Shown here piece by piece: positions 46,801 to 57,113 of a DNA stretch of 64,000 nucleotides. The stretch is from Blasia pusilla (lineage: Eukaryota > Marchantiophyta > Marchantiopsida > Blasiales). The first letter of the stretch is position 1. Each line of letters starts with the position of its first letter. Under the pieces are notes generated by a model that saw nothing but the letters and a program-made list of their open reading frames with translations, did not search any database and had not been told where the DNA came from. Location of the stretch: assembly GCA_050084515.1 (NCBI GenBank), contig CM114271.1, positions 61,938,001 through 62,002,000 of the forward strand, read 5' to 3'. The position numbers and the translations under genes are program-made.

Positions 46801-49130
46801 TTGTCATCTGTATGTAGGTACAGTCACTGTAAGAAAAGTTGAAAACACAGTCGTCGAGCCCCATCTTTTTCTATTTTTCCTACCCATTTACTCAATCTCT
46901 GCTGCTCTGATCGCATAAGAAAATGCGTTCACGTTTGCAGGAGGAAGGGTATGAAACACTCGGAGGAAAAATTGCTGACAATCTTGATGATGCATCAACA
47001 TTGGTGAACTGATCTCTCTCCTTTCCTATTTGCCCAGATTCTAATAACCTCATGATATTTACTGGATTCTTTCTCAATTTCCCAGAATCCAGAATGGTAT
47101 CACAGTCATCTTCTCTTTGTTTAGCAGCCGCAGGTATAAAAATGGGTGGTTGGGTCTTTCTGACTTCGATTCCTGTGTCATTCAGGACAAACGCTTCCAA
47201 AAATTAACGGAAAAAGGTGAGAATTTCTACTTTGAAAGACTTATTGATTCCCATGTGTGTTTACTTTTTTTTTATTTCCTGATTGCAACGTTTCTGTACT
47301 CACAATTTCGCAAGCTCAGTTATCTAAGGGATATTTCTGCAGAGGAAGATTCAAAGGATGAAGGACAAACTAAAAAAAAAGGGAAAAAGAAAAAGAAAGG
47401 TGGGAAGGATGGAAAGCGTGGTGGAAAGAAGGGCAAGAGTGGTAGTGAAGCTGAAGATACTGAAGATGAGGCTCACAGAGGTGGAGGCAGTGACGCTGAG
47501 GATGCTGTGAAGAGTGACAGCGAAGGTGAAGAAAAGAAGGGGAAAAAGAAAGGGAAAAAATCGGAGAGTGAGGGTGACGGTGAAGATGAGGGCTACGGAA
47601 TGAAAGGTTCGAGGAAAAAGAAGATAAAGCTTTCCAGTGCAAGTGCAAGTGCTGAGGTTGCGAATGAGGCAACAACCGCAGAAGTTAGTGTGGAGGCAGA
47701 ACGCACTCCAACGTCTCCAAAACTGGGTCTCATAGGCGAGTTTTTCAAAGAACGCCAAAGAGTAGTCACACAAGAAATGGGTGTGCAGACGGATGATGCA
47801 GCTCTATTCTCACTGGTTTGATTCTCCTCCCACCTGTTGTACTTTTAAGTGCCTCGAACCAGTGTGTTACCCCTGAGTTGAGGGCACAATTTCAACGATT
47901 CTATTTCATAACGTCTTCAGTGTTCTTCAGCTGGATCTGAAGATACTAGTTGCCATGGAAAGCTGAAACTTTCCAGAAGAAATAATAGGGAGATATCGTC
48001 TTCGTGTCACCTAAATTGAATTGACAAAATACTTGATGGAGAAAAACAGGACACATGAAGGGCTATCTGATGCATGTACGTCTTTCATTGAATCATCAGA
48101 TGGAGAGTATGATGGACGATTACGTAGATGATACCCCAGTAGGACCCGAAGATGAAGCCACAGAACTGAGGCGACTTCGGAGGGAGGCGGTAAGCTGCCT
48201 TGGCATTTCGCCTCGCCATAAGCTCCCACTCGTATGCAGTTCTAAGAAACGCTGGTTTAATTCAAGAGTTGTGACGAAATGGTTGCATCACAACTCGTCG
48301 ACGACTTACGACCGAAGAAGTGGCGTTAGTTACCAGTTGAATGAGCTTCCACTTTTCCATGATGGTATTGCTTGCACATGAATCTGACTTTTTCCTTTTG
48401 CTGTGACTCTTTGGATCCTTGGAATCGTGAGCAGAAAAAACTCAAGGTGCAGCTCAGATTCTGGCGGTCTCGAAATTGGGTCGAACAGCACCATCATCTG
48501 ATGAGCAACAGCACCTCCTCGTCTCCTCCTGCACTATTGCCAGTTGACTCTTCGCCAAGTGAAGCTGGATTTGCTTTCTACTTTAACTCTGTAAGGCACC
48601 CAGGTCTGAGCGTGCACGGAAGCGCACCCAGTAATCTCACAGGCCATGGAATCGGCTTTGCTTCCAATGAAACTAACAGTATGACGGGAGGTCCTGCCAG
48701 CGCACCAAGCACTTTGACAAGTCGTCCAGGTGCACCGAGCAATCTTGCTGGTCAGACAAGTGTTTCGAGCAATGTGACGGGCCATGGGAGCATTCCTAGC
48801 AGTTTGGTAGGTCACGCGAGCGAATCGACCAACGTCACAGCAGGTCAGGCAAGCGTACCCATTCGTAGGGTGGATCCTCCCCGATTACAGCCGACTATTA
48901 ATCTGAGACTCCTATCAAATGCTGGTCGAATGTCGACTCGACCAACTCGGACATGGAGTCGCATTCCACCAGAAAGCTCGCAACCTGCATTCCCTCCAAA
49001 TTCGTTGGTTATTTTTGGTCGTTCCTCAACGCTACAAACTCCTCGTGAGTCTCACTCTCTACAATCTCACGAGCCTAGGTCCGGTAATGTGTCCCCAAGA
49101 AGATCTGGAATGCATTTCCAAAAGGCGTAA
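43882..49130 (+). CDS. Unrecognised multi-exon protein: helical core, Lys/acidic linker, Ser/Pro/Asn repeat tail
   Basis: Exon blocks with consistent phase: 43882-44610 (243 codons, beginning DLPYDGQFKQQV), 45147 to about 45380, about 45652-45830 (ending LAHLYQEK), 46163-46234 (NTLENRREQLQAAKRLV...), 46367-46396, 46671-46712 (EAKLQNYIHGLQAL), 46941-47003, 47186-47216, 47343 to about 47816, 48100-48189 and 48432-49130. Many are multiples of three and join in frame; the ends of the blocks marked 'about' are not settled. The middle has heptad-like helices. The segment after 47343 alternates Lys/Gly-rich and Asp/Glu/Ser-rich blocks. The last exon holds several about 13-residue repeats around APSNLTGH, and a Pro run (PPPPPPP) lies near 44490. 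I do not recognise the family, and 5' exons are missing from the model. Lys-rich linkers suggest nucleic acid or cytoskeletal contact, which is only a guess. Confidence 0.5.
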
Positions 49131-51344
49131 TGGATGGATGGACGATCTCAAACTCATGTCCATGGAATGCTTTACAATATGGACGTCCATGCCATGGAGT
49201 TGTATTTTTAAGCAAGGTCCAGTTTGCACAATGTTAGTTTTGTGGCAGTCCTGGAGCTTGTGCCAGTTTTGACGCTTTTAGAGACCAATCCATGTCACTT
49301 AAGTTCTGGAGAACATAGTTGGATTTTGACAATGTGATATCTCGGTAAAGAAGACTGTACGCACGCTTCTTGGAAGGCTGCGGTGCACCTGTTTGCTTGG
49401 TCATTCAACTGCTTGGAATTGAAGGGACGGGAGGGGAGAGAGCTCTAAGGTCGAGATTCACTTTTCTGTGGTAGGAACTAGGACAGGAGAGGGGAAAAGG
49501 ATGAGTCTTCGAAGAAGTGAATGGGAAGGTAGCATAACATGATTAATACCCTCAGTTTGAAGTGACGAGACTGAATGTATTCTTGAGTTGAGTGTCTTGC
49601 AGAATGGCAGGGACCATATCGTTTCGATGACACTTCACCCTCCAGGGGCTGACCCGCCGCACTGGTGGGAGAGATAATTGTGAAGGGTCAAGCCAAGATT
49701 GTACAGATCCATCTCCAAAAACACATGCAATGCTTGGCTCGTTTTTGTTGTGTGGCCGTCTCGAAAGGAATTTGCAGTTCTCAGCTGTTCTTTGTGTCAT
49801 GGCCTTCCCCAACTGGATCTGCACTCCTCGTCACTCCAAAGGCAACTGCACTTCTCAACTGTCGTTTGTTTCACGACCGTCTCCAGATGGTTCTGCACTT
49901 CTCGACGGTTCATTCGAGGTCCGAGACTCGGACCTCGAACCGGATCTACACTTCTCGGATGTTATTTGTTGCATGTCCAGGTCTTATCTGTTTTGTGGCC
50001 TTCGTCTCCCTCACCAACGCGCAATTTTCGACTGATCTCGGAGTCTTCTGGGCCACTTCATCGCCGTCCCCAACAGGTCTGAACTTCTAGACTTCTGTCG
50101 GTCATGGTCTTCTTCTCCACGTGGAGATGCACTCCTCGACTCTTCCAAGAGTCTCCTGGGGCCGTCCCCCAGATAATTGGCTGTTCTCTCTCTGCTATCG
50201 TTTAGTTGGATGGCTATATCCTCTACCTGTTCAGCCGATTTTTGTTGCATGAAATTCCCCATAACGACAGTCGTATTGCCGAAAGTCTCGACTACTTTCA
50301 TTTCTAAAATCCTTCTTGTATCAGATTCATGCTTCACTGCAAGATCTCAGAGAGGCATCAATACTTTACAGTCCTTGAGACATTGAAAGAATCCTGGGAT
50401 ATTGAGAGTTCTTCAAATGATGCGCTCTCGTAAAAGTCCAGTCTCTCGGATGTGATCCAGTGGAACTAAAAGGGCTGAATTCTTTGAAGTGGTTGCTGTC
50501 AAACTTGAACTTAAGTTCATCTTGTTGCTATATATACCTACACATCTGAACCTGCAAGTCCTGCGCTGATTCTACCGATGGTAAATGACATACCAAATCA
50601 ACATGTCAAGAAGGGCATTCTAACAGTCACTCATTAATTCAATCCTCCCTGCAGAGCTGCGCTAAAACTGGAACTGGTCACCCTTAGGGCATTCATGGCT
50701 TTCCATAGGTGCATGTACTACTTACGTGCACAATAGGACACGCAAGTCGTGACTTAAAATTAGCTACTTTGGTGGTGTCACTGACTGGACTAATTGACGT
50801 GGGTGCAAGGGGCTAGATGGGAATTCAATGAAGTAACCAATAGTTAGAAGTCATCGGCTCACAGTAGATGAACAACTTGCATGACAGCACAATGAATAAT
50901 GCAAGTTGTATATATCATCGCTTGTATGTTCCTGTGATAGATGGATAGTAACTTGGTGTATACCTGTCCTTATCCTCTTCATGGGACTGGTTGTCATATG
51001 TTCAGTTCGTGCATCCAGGTTAGAGTTCCACAACTTAAAATCTGTGTTTTGACAGAAACCATGTCCAGCTATACTTACTTTGCAAGACAGGAGTTCCAAA
51101 AAACCAAACCTAGCCCTTCAGAATCATTCTACCATCCATACCAGGCTTTTCAATAAAGTTACGTCTTCATATATTATGCCGCCACATGGAACTGTGTCAG
51201 AAACTGTGGAGTCCACTACCACTAAGGAATTTATGAACAGAAGCGGGTGTACCTTCGAAGAGACGATATGAACTTCTCAGCTCAACTTAATTTTATACCC
51301 CTAAAGTTTTATGCTCACATTCCGAGAACCTTGCAATGCAATCT
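49131..51344. other. Intergenic region with degenerate repeats and a 27-nt palindrome
   Basis: Downstream of the + strand gene and downstream of the ABP1-like gene (convergent). A degenerate tandem repeat at about 49690-50110 reiterates phrases like TGCACTTCTCGAC and TTTGTTGCATG with TGGCCGTCTCC. The + strand frames there (49665-50090 and shadows) come from the repeat. No gene recognised; the 3' UTRs of both neighbours should lie here. Confidence 0.45.
49913..49939. repeat. 27-nt near-perfect palindrome
   Basis: Arms 49913-49925 and 49927-49939 (13 bp each, TTCGAGGTCCGAG and its exact complement) around a single central A. It lies inside the degenerate repeat array. Confidence 0.9.
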
Positions 51345-53614
51345 TTAGAGTTCTGAATGTGATATCCCAGAGGCTCCGGGTTCAGACTGAGTCTTAGGAT
51401 CCATGCAGTGGGCATCCCAAAGAGCTGGGGTCAACATTGCATCTGCATGTGGCATGTACCAATCCATGTAAACATACCTGCAGATCACAGTTCGTGGAAT
51501 ATGTTGTGAGTCTGAGAAAACCTGTTCCACTGGCTGTGGAAGTGCTCAACTTGCAGTTAGCCTCATAGGTCCACAAGATCCTGTGAGCATCCTGTAGCAT
51601 ACTGGAAAGATCACTCTAAAAGGCACTGCACATGTTACTAGTTGCAACAACTTCAAGATCCCTAACCAATGCTGCAAACCAGAATCAACCAATCATGACG
51701 TCACTGAGTACAGATAACTCACAATCTCATGGGAGGTCGAGAGATCACGACCAAAACCTGTAGATCTATGCTCTCATGGGTATTTTGTATCTGTTCAAAA
51801 CAATCCACAGGGTCGTCAGGGTTTAGTATGAAACATCTTAGAAGGTTTCACTTGTACAGCACACCCATGGATCTCTAACTTCAAAAACTTGGGTATTGAA
51901 TCTGTCCTGGGTTTATGTTGCATTTCTAACTCACCTGATGCACAGTATTAACTGGAATAGTGAGTGTTGTATTGACAACAAGACCCAGCCTATCTGGAGT
52001 TCCTGGGTACAGGCTGTCTGAGGGCTGTGCCAGAAACAAAGTGCCTTGCCCTCGTATTGCAAGGAAAACCTCTTCGCAGTCATGTCTATGGACTGGTGTA
52101 GAACTTCCTGGTGCAAAAGTTTGAAGAAACACCTCCACCTGATGCCCTTGCCACAATACTAGCGTCAAGATGCTAAGCTTGCCTTGGACATGCAATCCAT
52201 TCTATGGACCCCAAGCTCTCTGAATACACAACTTGCTTTACCTTGATAATACTTGGAGGACTCACATAAGGATGTCACCAAATGGATCATACAAGTCTAC
52301 CTCTAAGAACTTTGCACTCATTCATTGGACTTCAGAATGTTGTAGTCCAATTCTAGACAGAAGGTGCATGCATGCATTTGCATGACATAGAAATATACTT
52401 GTCTCAAACACAGGAGACATATCCAGATAGAAGTCCCAATTCCAAAAAGAAAGTGCTCAGATGGGACAAACCAACTAGTACCAGCAAATACAGTTTCGGG
52501 CAAATGCACATATGAGAGCAAGAATCCCTTACAAAGAGACATACTGCCTCTGAGAAAGCACGTGTTATCAGATTACCAGCAAAGGAGTTCAATCCTTCCA
52601 CTGAGACCCATTTGATCACACCAAAAACAGGACAACGGATCATTTCACTCACACCACCGTGATCAACCAGTTGGGAGAGAGGGTCTGCCAATTTTGCTTC
52701 TCAGAATTTCTCTCTCCATTGAGCCTCCACAGGAAAAATCAGAGAGTTTTCCATGTGAGGTCATCTCCAGGTCATACAATATGAATTTCCGATCAAGAGA
52801 TCCCATCATTCAATGAATCCCCCGCACGATTCAGTAGCAGCTACTTAACTCAAACTGAATGGCTAAATTGTGAGGGAGCAACATTGAGATAAGCAAAATT
52901 TGCTTCACCTCTTTCATGCCATGATACAGTGCTCCTGCAATCGTCATGTGGCTGAAGCCCGGTCGCCCGTAGTTATCTTCATACATATCGCTGAGGTTCC
53001 TAGCTACCGGAATATCTGGAAAGTCCGGTCAAGTTGACAAGGAACAATTAATCACGATTTCATTTAAGCTCACGGATACAAATCAACGAAACTCCGGGAA
53101 TTGCGTCATTCAATCTCGTCATCACGAGTTCCTTCAACTACTGGAACGTTCTGAAGATCCGAAAACCGCTATAGGAATCCCTTTTAACTTGATCTAACCT
53201 CCCAACTACTCAGCAAAAGCTTAGATTTCCCAGCGGTGGAACAGCTGTGAGACAAGATGACAGTGATGAGACAATCCTAACTTTTGGTTCCACTAAAATT
53301 TCAATTACAGCTCCGCAAAGTGAAGCACATGAACTCATTTTCTCACCAACGCGCAGACTCCTCACTCCTGGGAAATCTGGAACGTCCGATCACAATGAAC
53401 ATTACTTCACTTGATACTCGACAAAAGAAATGATCTAAGGCTACTGAAGCACTTGGGATGAATTTGTCAACATAATACCTGCACCATAACAACTTGGCAC
53501 AGTCGCACTAATTACCAAATTCGGCCCGCATTCGAATGCTACCAGTGTCCACATCAACAATAACATGATGGAGTAAGATTTACTCGTCCAGTCTACCACC
53601 TGCCTTCCCTCCAT
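51345..53614 (-). CDS. ABP1: Auxin-binding protein 1-like cupin (ABP1)
   Basis: Five exons on the - strand: 53614-53479, 53015-52909, 52138-51935, 51790-51723 and 51477-51345. GT-AG introns with matching phase; 648 bp, 215 aa. The N-terminus has a signal-peptide-like stretch (SIMLLLMWTLVAF), then a Cys (PSCYGAD). The ABP1 box is clear: YEDNYGRPGFSHMTIAG in exon 2 and TFAPGSSTPVHRHDCEEVF in exon 3, with the metal ligands His-x-His-x3-Glu, then the last His in NTVHQ. An NTT glycosylation site is present. The C-terminus has VYMDWYMPHADAML, a second Cys (DAHC), and ends SHSEL rather than KDEL, so ER retention by the classical signal is doubtful. Known members bind auxin in the ER/apoplast; role here inferred. 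The start at 53614 is only 13 nt after the stop of the neighbouring small gene. Intact. Confidence 0.93.
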
Positions 53615-53627
53615 TTTCTGGAATCTA

Positions 53628-53894
53628 TTATTCATCATCGTCATCGCTTATCAAGCGCTCAAGAGGCTTCGGATTCGACAAATTCTGCTGTTTCTGCTTC
53701 TTCTCATACGAATATTTCGTCCACAGAAGATTCACTACCACGAGCGCAAACACTCCCGTACCTACACCGGCAACGATCCGATTAGGCTTCACATTCAGCT
53801 CCGGATTCACCAAGCGAGAGACCGATGATGACTCTCGTTTCCAGTATTCACCGGGTGCCGCTCCCCCACGTTCCCCGCTCATTGCAGATCCCAT
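53628..53894 (-). CDS. Small single-pass membrane protein, conserved in plants, function unknown
   Basis: Intronless frame of 88 codons from ATG 53894 (MGSAMSGERGG) to TAA 53628. One hydrophobic segment (about residues 42-56, AGVGTGVFALVVVNLL) is followed directly by a positively charged stretch (WTKYSYEKKQKQ) and an acidic C-terminus (SDDDDE). This fits a small tail-exposed membrane protein; plant relatives with the same AGVGTxVFAxVVVNLLWTKYS core are known to me only as uncharacterised. Start chosen at the Met with good context (GCC before ATG, G after); an upstream continuation to 53948 lacks an ATG. It lies in tandem with, and immediately upstream of, the ABP1-like gene, with 13 nt between stop and start, so the two may share a promoter or transcript. 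Confidence 0.75.
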   Translation of the reverse strand: MGSAMSGERGGAAPGEYWKRESSSVSRLVNPELNVKPNRIVAGVGTGVFALVVVNLLWTKYSYEKKQKQQNLSNPKPLERLISDDDDE

Positions 53895-54401
53895 GGCAAA
53901 TCGATGGACGGAGTCTTTCTGCTTTAAGGACTGATGGAAGAGCACCAAATTTGATTTCCACTAGATATCTTAGAGACTCTACGATCGCACAGAAGTTTAC
54001 TTCACAACCCTAAGGACTTGTGGGCTCACATATGACTCGCGTAGTTCCAACTTCCAAAGGACAGGAGAAATGCGGCCATGTGTAATTCTAGTCATCAATA
54101 TTATTATTCTAAAATACCCTTTCGATTTTGGAGCACCCGTCTTCCGTACTAGTAGTTATGCTACTCAATAATATCATATCGTTCGAAATTTGATTTAGGG
54201 GGTTATTAAGTCCCCTCACATTTTTTTCATAAGGACAAATGAATTGGAGGGTGTCCACTAATAACTTACACATGAAAAATTATTATGCGGGAACACGTCC
54301 TCTTAATATCTCTTGATAGCTCTTTAAATCAAAGGTTTCCTCAAATTTCATTTTTTTTAATAATATAGATATCTGTGGTTTTCATGACGTTTAACTATTT
54401 T
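53895..54401. other. Promoter side of the small membrane protein gene; then AT-rich sequence
   Basis: Read on -, this is the 5' flank of the small gene and possibly of the ABP1-like gene too. From about 54070 it is AT-rich and unrecognised up to the start of the gypsy B sequence. Confidence 0.4.
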
Positions 54402-54941
54402 TGTCGTGCGCATATACATTGTTACACAACTCATATTGTTGGTCGCATTCACGCGTCACGTAATATCGATCTTCCCCGACATTCAGATAGATCCACACAT
54501 AAACGAAATATACTCACACATATATAACGGGATCCCTCAATCAAGGGGTCACTTGACAGCCTAAAACCAAAATAGGTGAATCGCCATAATCGACGATCTT
54601 GACACAACAGACCTGTCGCCAACCTCATCCGACATCTCGGGACAAAGTTACACCCAAATAGCCTGATGACGCTCTATGTCGTTGACACGATAGAACTCTA
54701 CTTACGTCAAAATAAGATGTGACAATTGTCGTGCCCATGCAAATTGCTACACAACCCAGATCGTTGGTTACATCTATACACCACACAACACCGATCTTCC
54801 CCAACATACCGGTAGATCCACACATAAACAAATTATACTGACGCATATACAAAGGGATCCCACAACCGCACCCTTAGTTGGCAGTTGGGTCCCTCTAACT
54901 CTAGATAGCACAGACATATGTCCCCGACATGATCTCCTAAT

Positions 54942-55190
54942 TTATACACATCTAGCACCATCGTTGTTGTAATCCTCGCAACACTGTCGCACTATAGCCA
55001 TGTTGATCCCTCCGAAGAGATCTAACACTCTCATACCCTGCTCCAAACATAAACATAGCTCCACGCATGCCTCACGAGCTCCTCTACACTCCACGCATCT
55101 TAACGCTCGTCCCCAACAACAATAAAGAAGCTCCGTACCATGGGAAGAGACATCCATCCTGGCATGTCTCTCTGTGGAACTATCCACCAT
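54942..55190 (-). pseudogene. Methyltransferase motif I remnant (gypsy B)
   Basis: The frame contains GMRVLDLFGGINMA, the SAM-binding motif I of the family's methyltransferase (A: LDLFGGISTGLAAV; C: VLDLFGGISTGLVIA). After about 20 more residues the sequence switches to the element's 3' non-coding end. The catalytic motifs IV and VI are lost by deletion. Confidence 0.7.
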
Positions 55191-55262
55191 GGGAATGTCC
55201 TCCGCATGTGTGCTCCTCTCCTCGAACCCTCATGATCAGCTAACACAATGCTGCCAACGTGG

Positions 55263-56690
55263 TCACCGTATCCTCACGTGGTCGACCAACGGAGCGTGGC
55301 TCACCCTATTGGCCACCTCCAACAACATGGTCGACATTGGCTCTTCCCGAGCCGGCATATGAGTTGTCTCTCCAACTCCTCGTGACGTCGACACACTTGC
55401 CTCACCCGTGGGTACTACTGATCGTCGAGGCACCATCCACGGTGTATGAAGTGCCTCCAACAATGTGAATAATTGGGGAAACCTGGCCTCTCGCCCATCA
55501 GTCCCCTCTTGTGGGTCGATCTCAACCCCACCTCTTGATGGCTCGGTTACTCTCGGAGCACCCCGAGTCATCACCACTGCAGCCTCAATCTGAGCTGCAC
55601 TACACATAAATCCATCCCCGCAGAATCCTCCCCAGCATCGTGATAAGATGTGGAGGCTGGCGCCATACTAGTTACTCTCAACTCTCGGCCTACATTTAGC
55701 TGTATCTCGTCATGGCAGCAATCCTCTACTCTAACTTATCAATGCGCGTAAGGAGCGTTGCATCGGGTGCACGTCCTCCATCTCCTATGATTGGTGATGG
55801 CACTCTACCACCACGATCATCCATCACTCAATCTCCACCAACTCTCTTGCCCCCAAGTCCTCTACCTACCTTCCGGCGAAGATCATAACACCTATCCCTA
55901 GTGTGACCATATCGGTGACAATGATTACAGTGCAACTGTGGTGGGGCCATCCTTGAGCAATCGGATGTGCTTGTGGCCCTCTCCCATGCTGTGGGCAATC
56001 TCTCTACTTATGTGACCCACCACACGTCCAACAAGCCAACCCTGGTCCTTGCTGGGAAACATATGTCGGTACCCGCCATTGCCTCATCGGCCCACAATAT
56101 CCGCCCTATTCTCTGGGCCCATCGACCCGCTCCTGTGACATTGGTGCATGTTGGGGCACGTGTGGGTCTACTCCCACTCGTTGACCCGTCAAATCCCGTG
56201 AAAATCTTGTGGTCACCAACTGCTCCTCACTCATGTTGAGCTTTACATGCTTAGACAACTCGAAGACCACCTTCAATGTGGACTTTGCCGTGTGTGGTAA
56301 CATCCCATCCCGAACTCTCCTCCGTAGCTCCTCGTCCAACACCTCGGTCCAATCCTGTACTGACTGCACCTTAGTCACCCCATATGTGGCAAGGAACAAC
56401 CGTTGCATGTGCGTGAACGCTTCCTTCAGACTCTCACCCAATCTCTGCTGAAAATCTTGTAGACTCTTGAGCTTGTCGGTCCGCATGCCCTGGTAGCTCC
56501 TCCCCAACTGTCAGAAGAACTCCATTGTAGGACTGAAACTAGGTGGTCCTCTACCACGATAAGTCTGCGCCATCTCACCACTCTCACTACCATCCTCTCC
56601 ATCTAGTCCCTGGGCTGATGGTAAGGGTCTCTCTGCTCTCACTATCCCGTCATATGCTTCACGGCCACTAGTGGATACATACCCTCACTA
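55263..56690 (-). pseudogene. Gag of gypsy B
   Basis: The capsid-like part is open at 56507-56106 (RTDKLKSLQDFQQRLGESL, VLDEELRRRVRDGML, TLKVVFELSKHV), matching A over its length. The knuckle CNHCHRYGHTRDRC (C-x2-C-x4-H-x4-C) is at about 55935-55890. The linker frame 55607-55263 matches A's linker (CSAAQIEAAVV and MSTMLLEVANRVS). The 5' end is missing beyond 56690. Confidence 0.75.
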
Positions 56691-57113
56691 GAAGGAAAAG
56701 AGTGATTTGGCACTAGAAAATTTACAACTAAGTATAGTTACATAAGCACTAGTCTTACAACTAGATAGGCTAAAAGTTCCAACATGTCAAATTTTAGTTA
56801 TAGAATACAACTAAGATGGACTAGAAAAATGATGTGGCATTGTTTCTTGAATAATTAAAATTAATTAAATTTTAAATTATAAACTAATCTTAAAAAATGA
56901 CATGTCTTATTAACAACTACTTTGATCCCATAAAAACTCAACTTAGTTGGACTTAGTTGTAAAACATGACTTATAGTATGATGAGTGTATAAAATTTTAA
57001 TTAGTTAAAATATGAGTTTTATTAGTTTAATTTATAAAATGACATGGAATATACAATGGTAGTATTAGTAGTTGTAGAAGTTTGGAACTAAAAATGTAAT
57101 TGGTGACAAACAA
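56691..57113. mobile_element. AT-rich sequence with a CACTA-like end at the gypsy B break
   Basis: The sequence directly at the break reads CACTAGAAGGAAAAGAG, resembling the CACTACAAGAAAA-type termini of plant CACTA (En/Spm) elements. Internal phrases such as CAACTAAG and ACTTAGTTGTA recur. No opposite terminus (CTTCTAGTG-type) was found, so this may be a truncated CACTA element or MITE. Confidence 0.35.

Larger units (their letters stand above)
54402..56690 (-). mobile_element. Ty3/gypsy copy B, internally deleted (gag plus DNMT motif I only)
   Basis: Same family as A. On the - strand: truncated gag start at 56690, gag capsid part and CCHC knuckle, a gag-PR linker, then a direct jump to the segment before the methyltransferase and its motif I (about 55020-54990), then a jump to the 3' UTR, purine tract and LTR-like sequence (54402-54864). 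Protease, most of the methyltransferase, RT, RNase H and integrase are absent. LTR layout repeats that of A: module X (54402-54539), a shortened LTR body to 54724, then X again (54727-54864). At 56690 gag is cut at the same phrase (TACATACCCT) seen inside A's gag, and unrelated AT-rich sequence starting CACTAG follows. Confidence 0.75.

Noticed and set aside
47351-47773. 140-codon - strand frame opposite the Lys/acidic exon
   Set aside because: Shadow of the low-complexity + strand exon (Phe/Ser/Leu-rich complement); the + strand has splice-consistent ends and a sensible protein.
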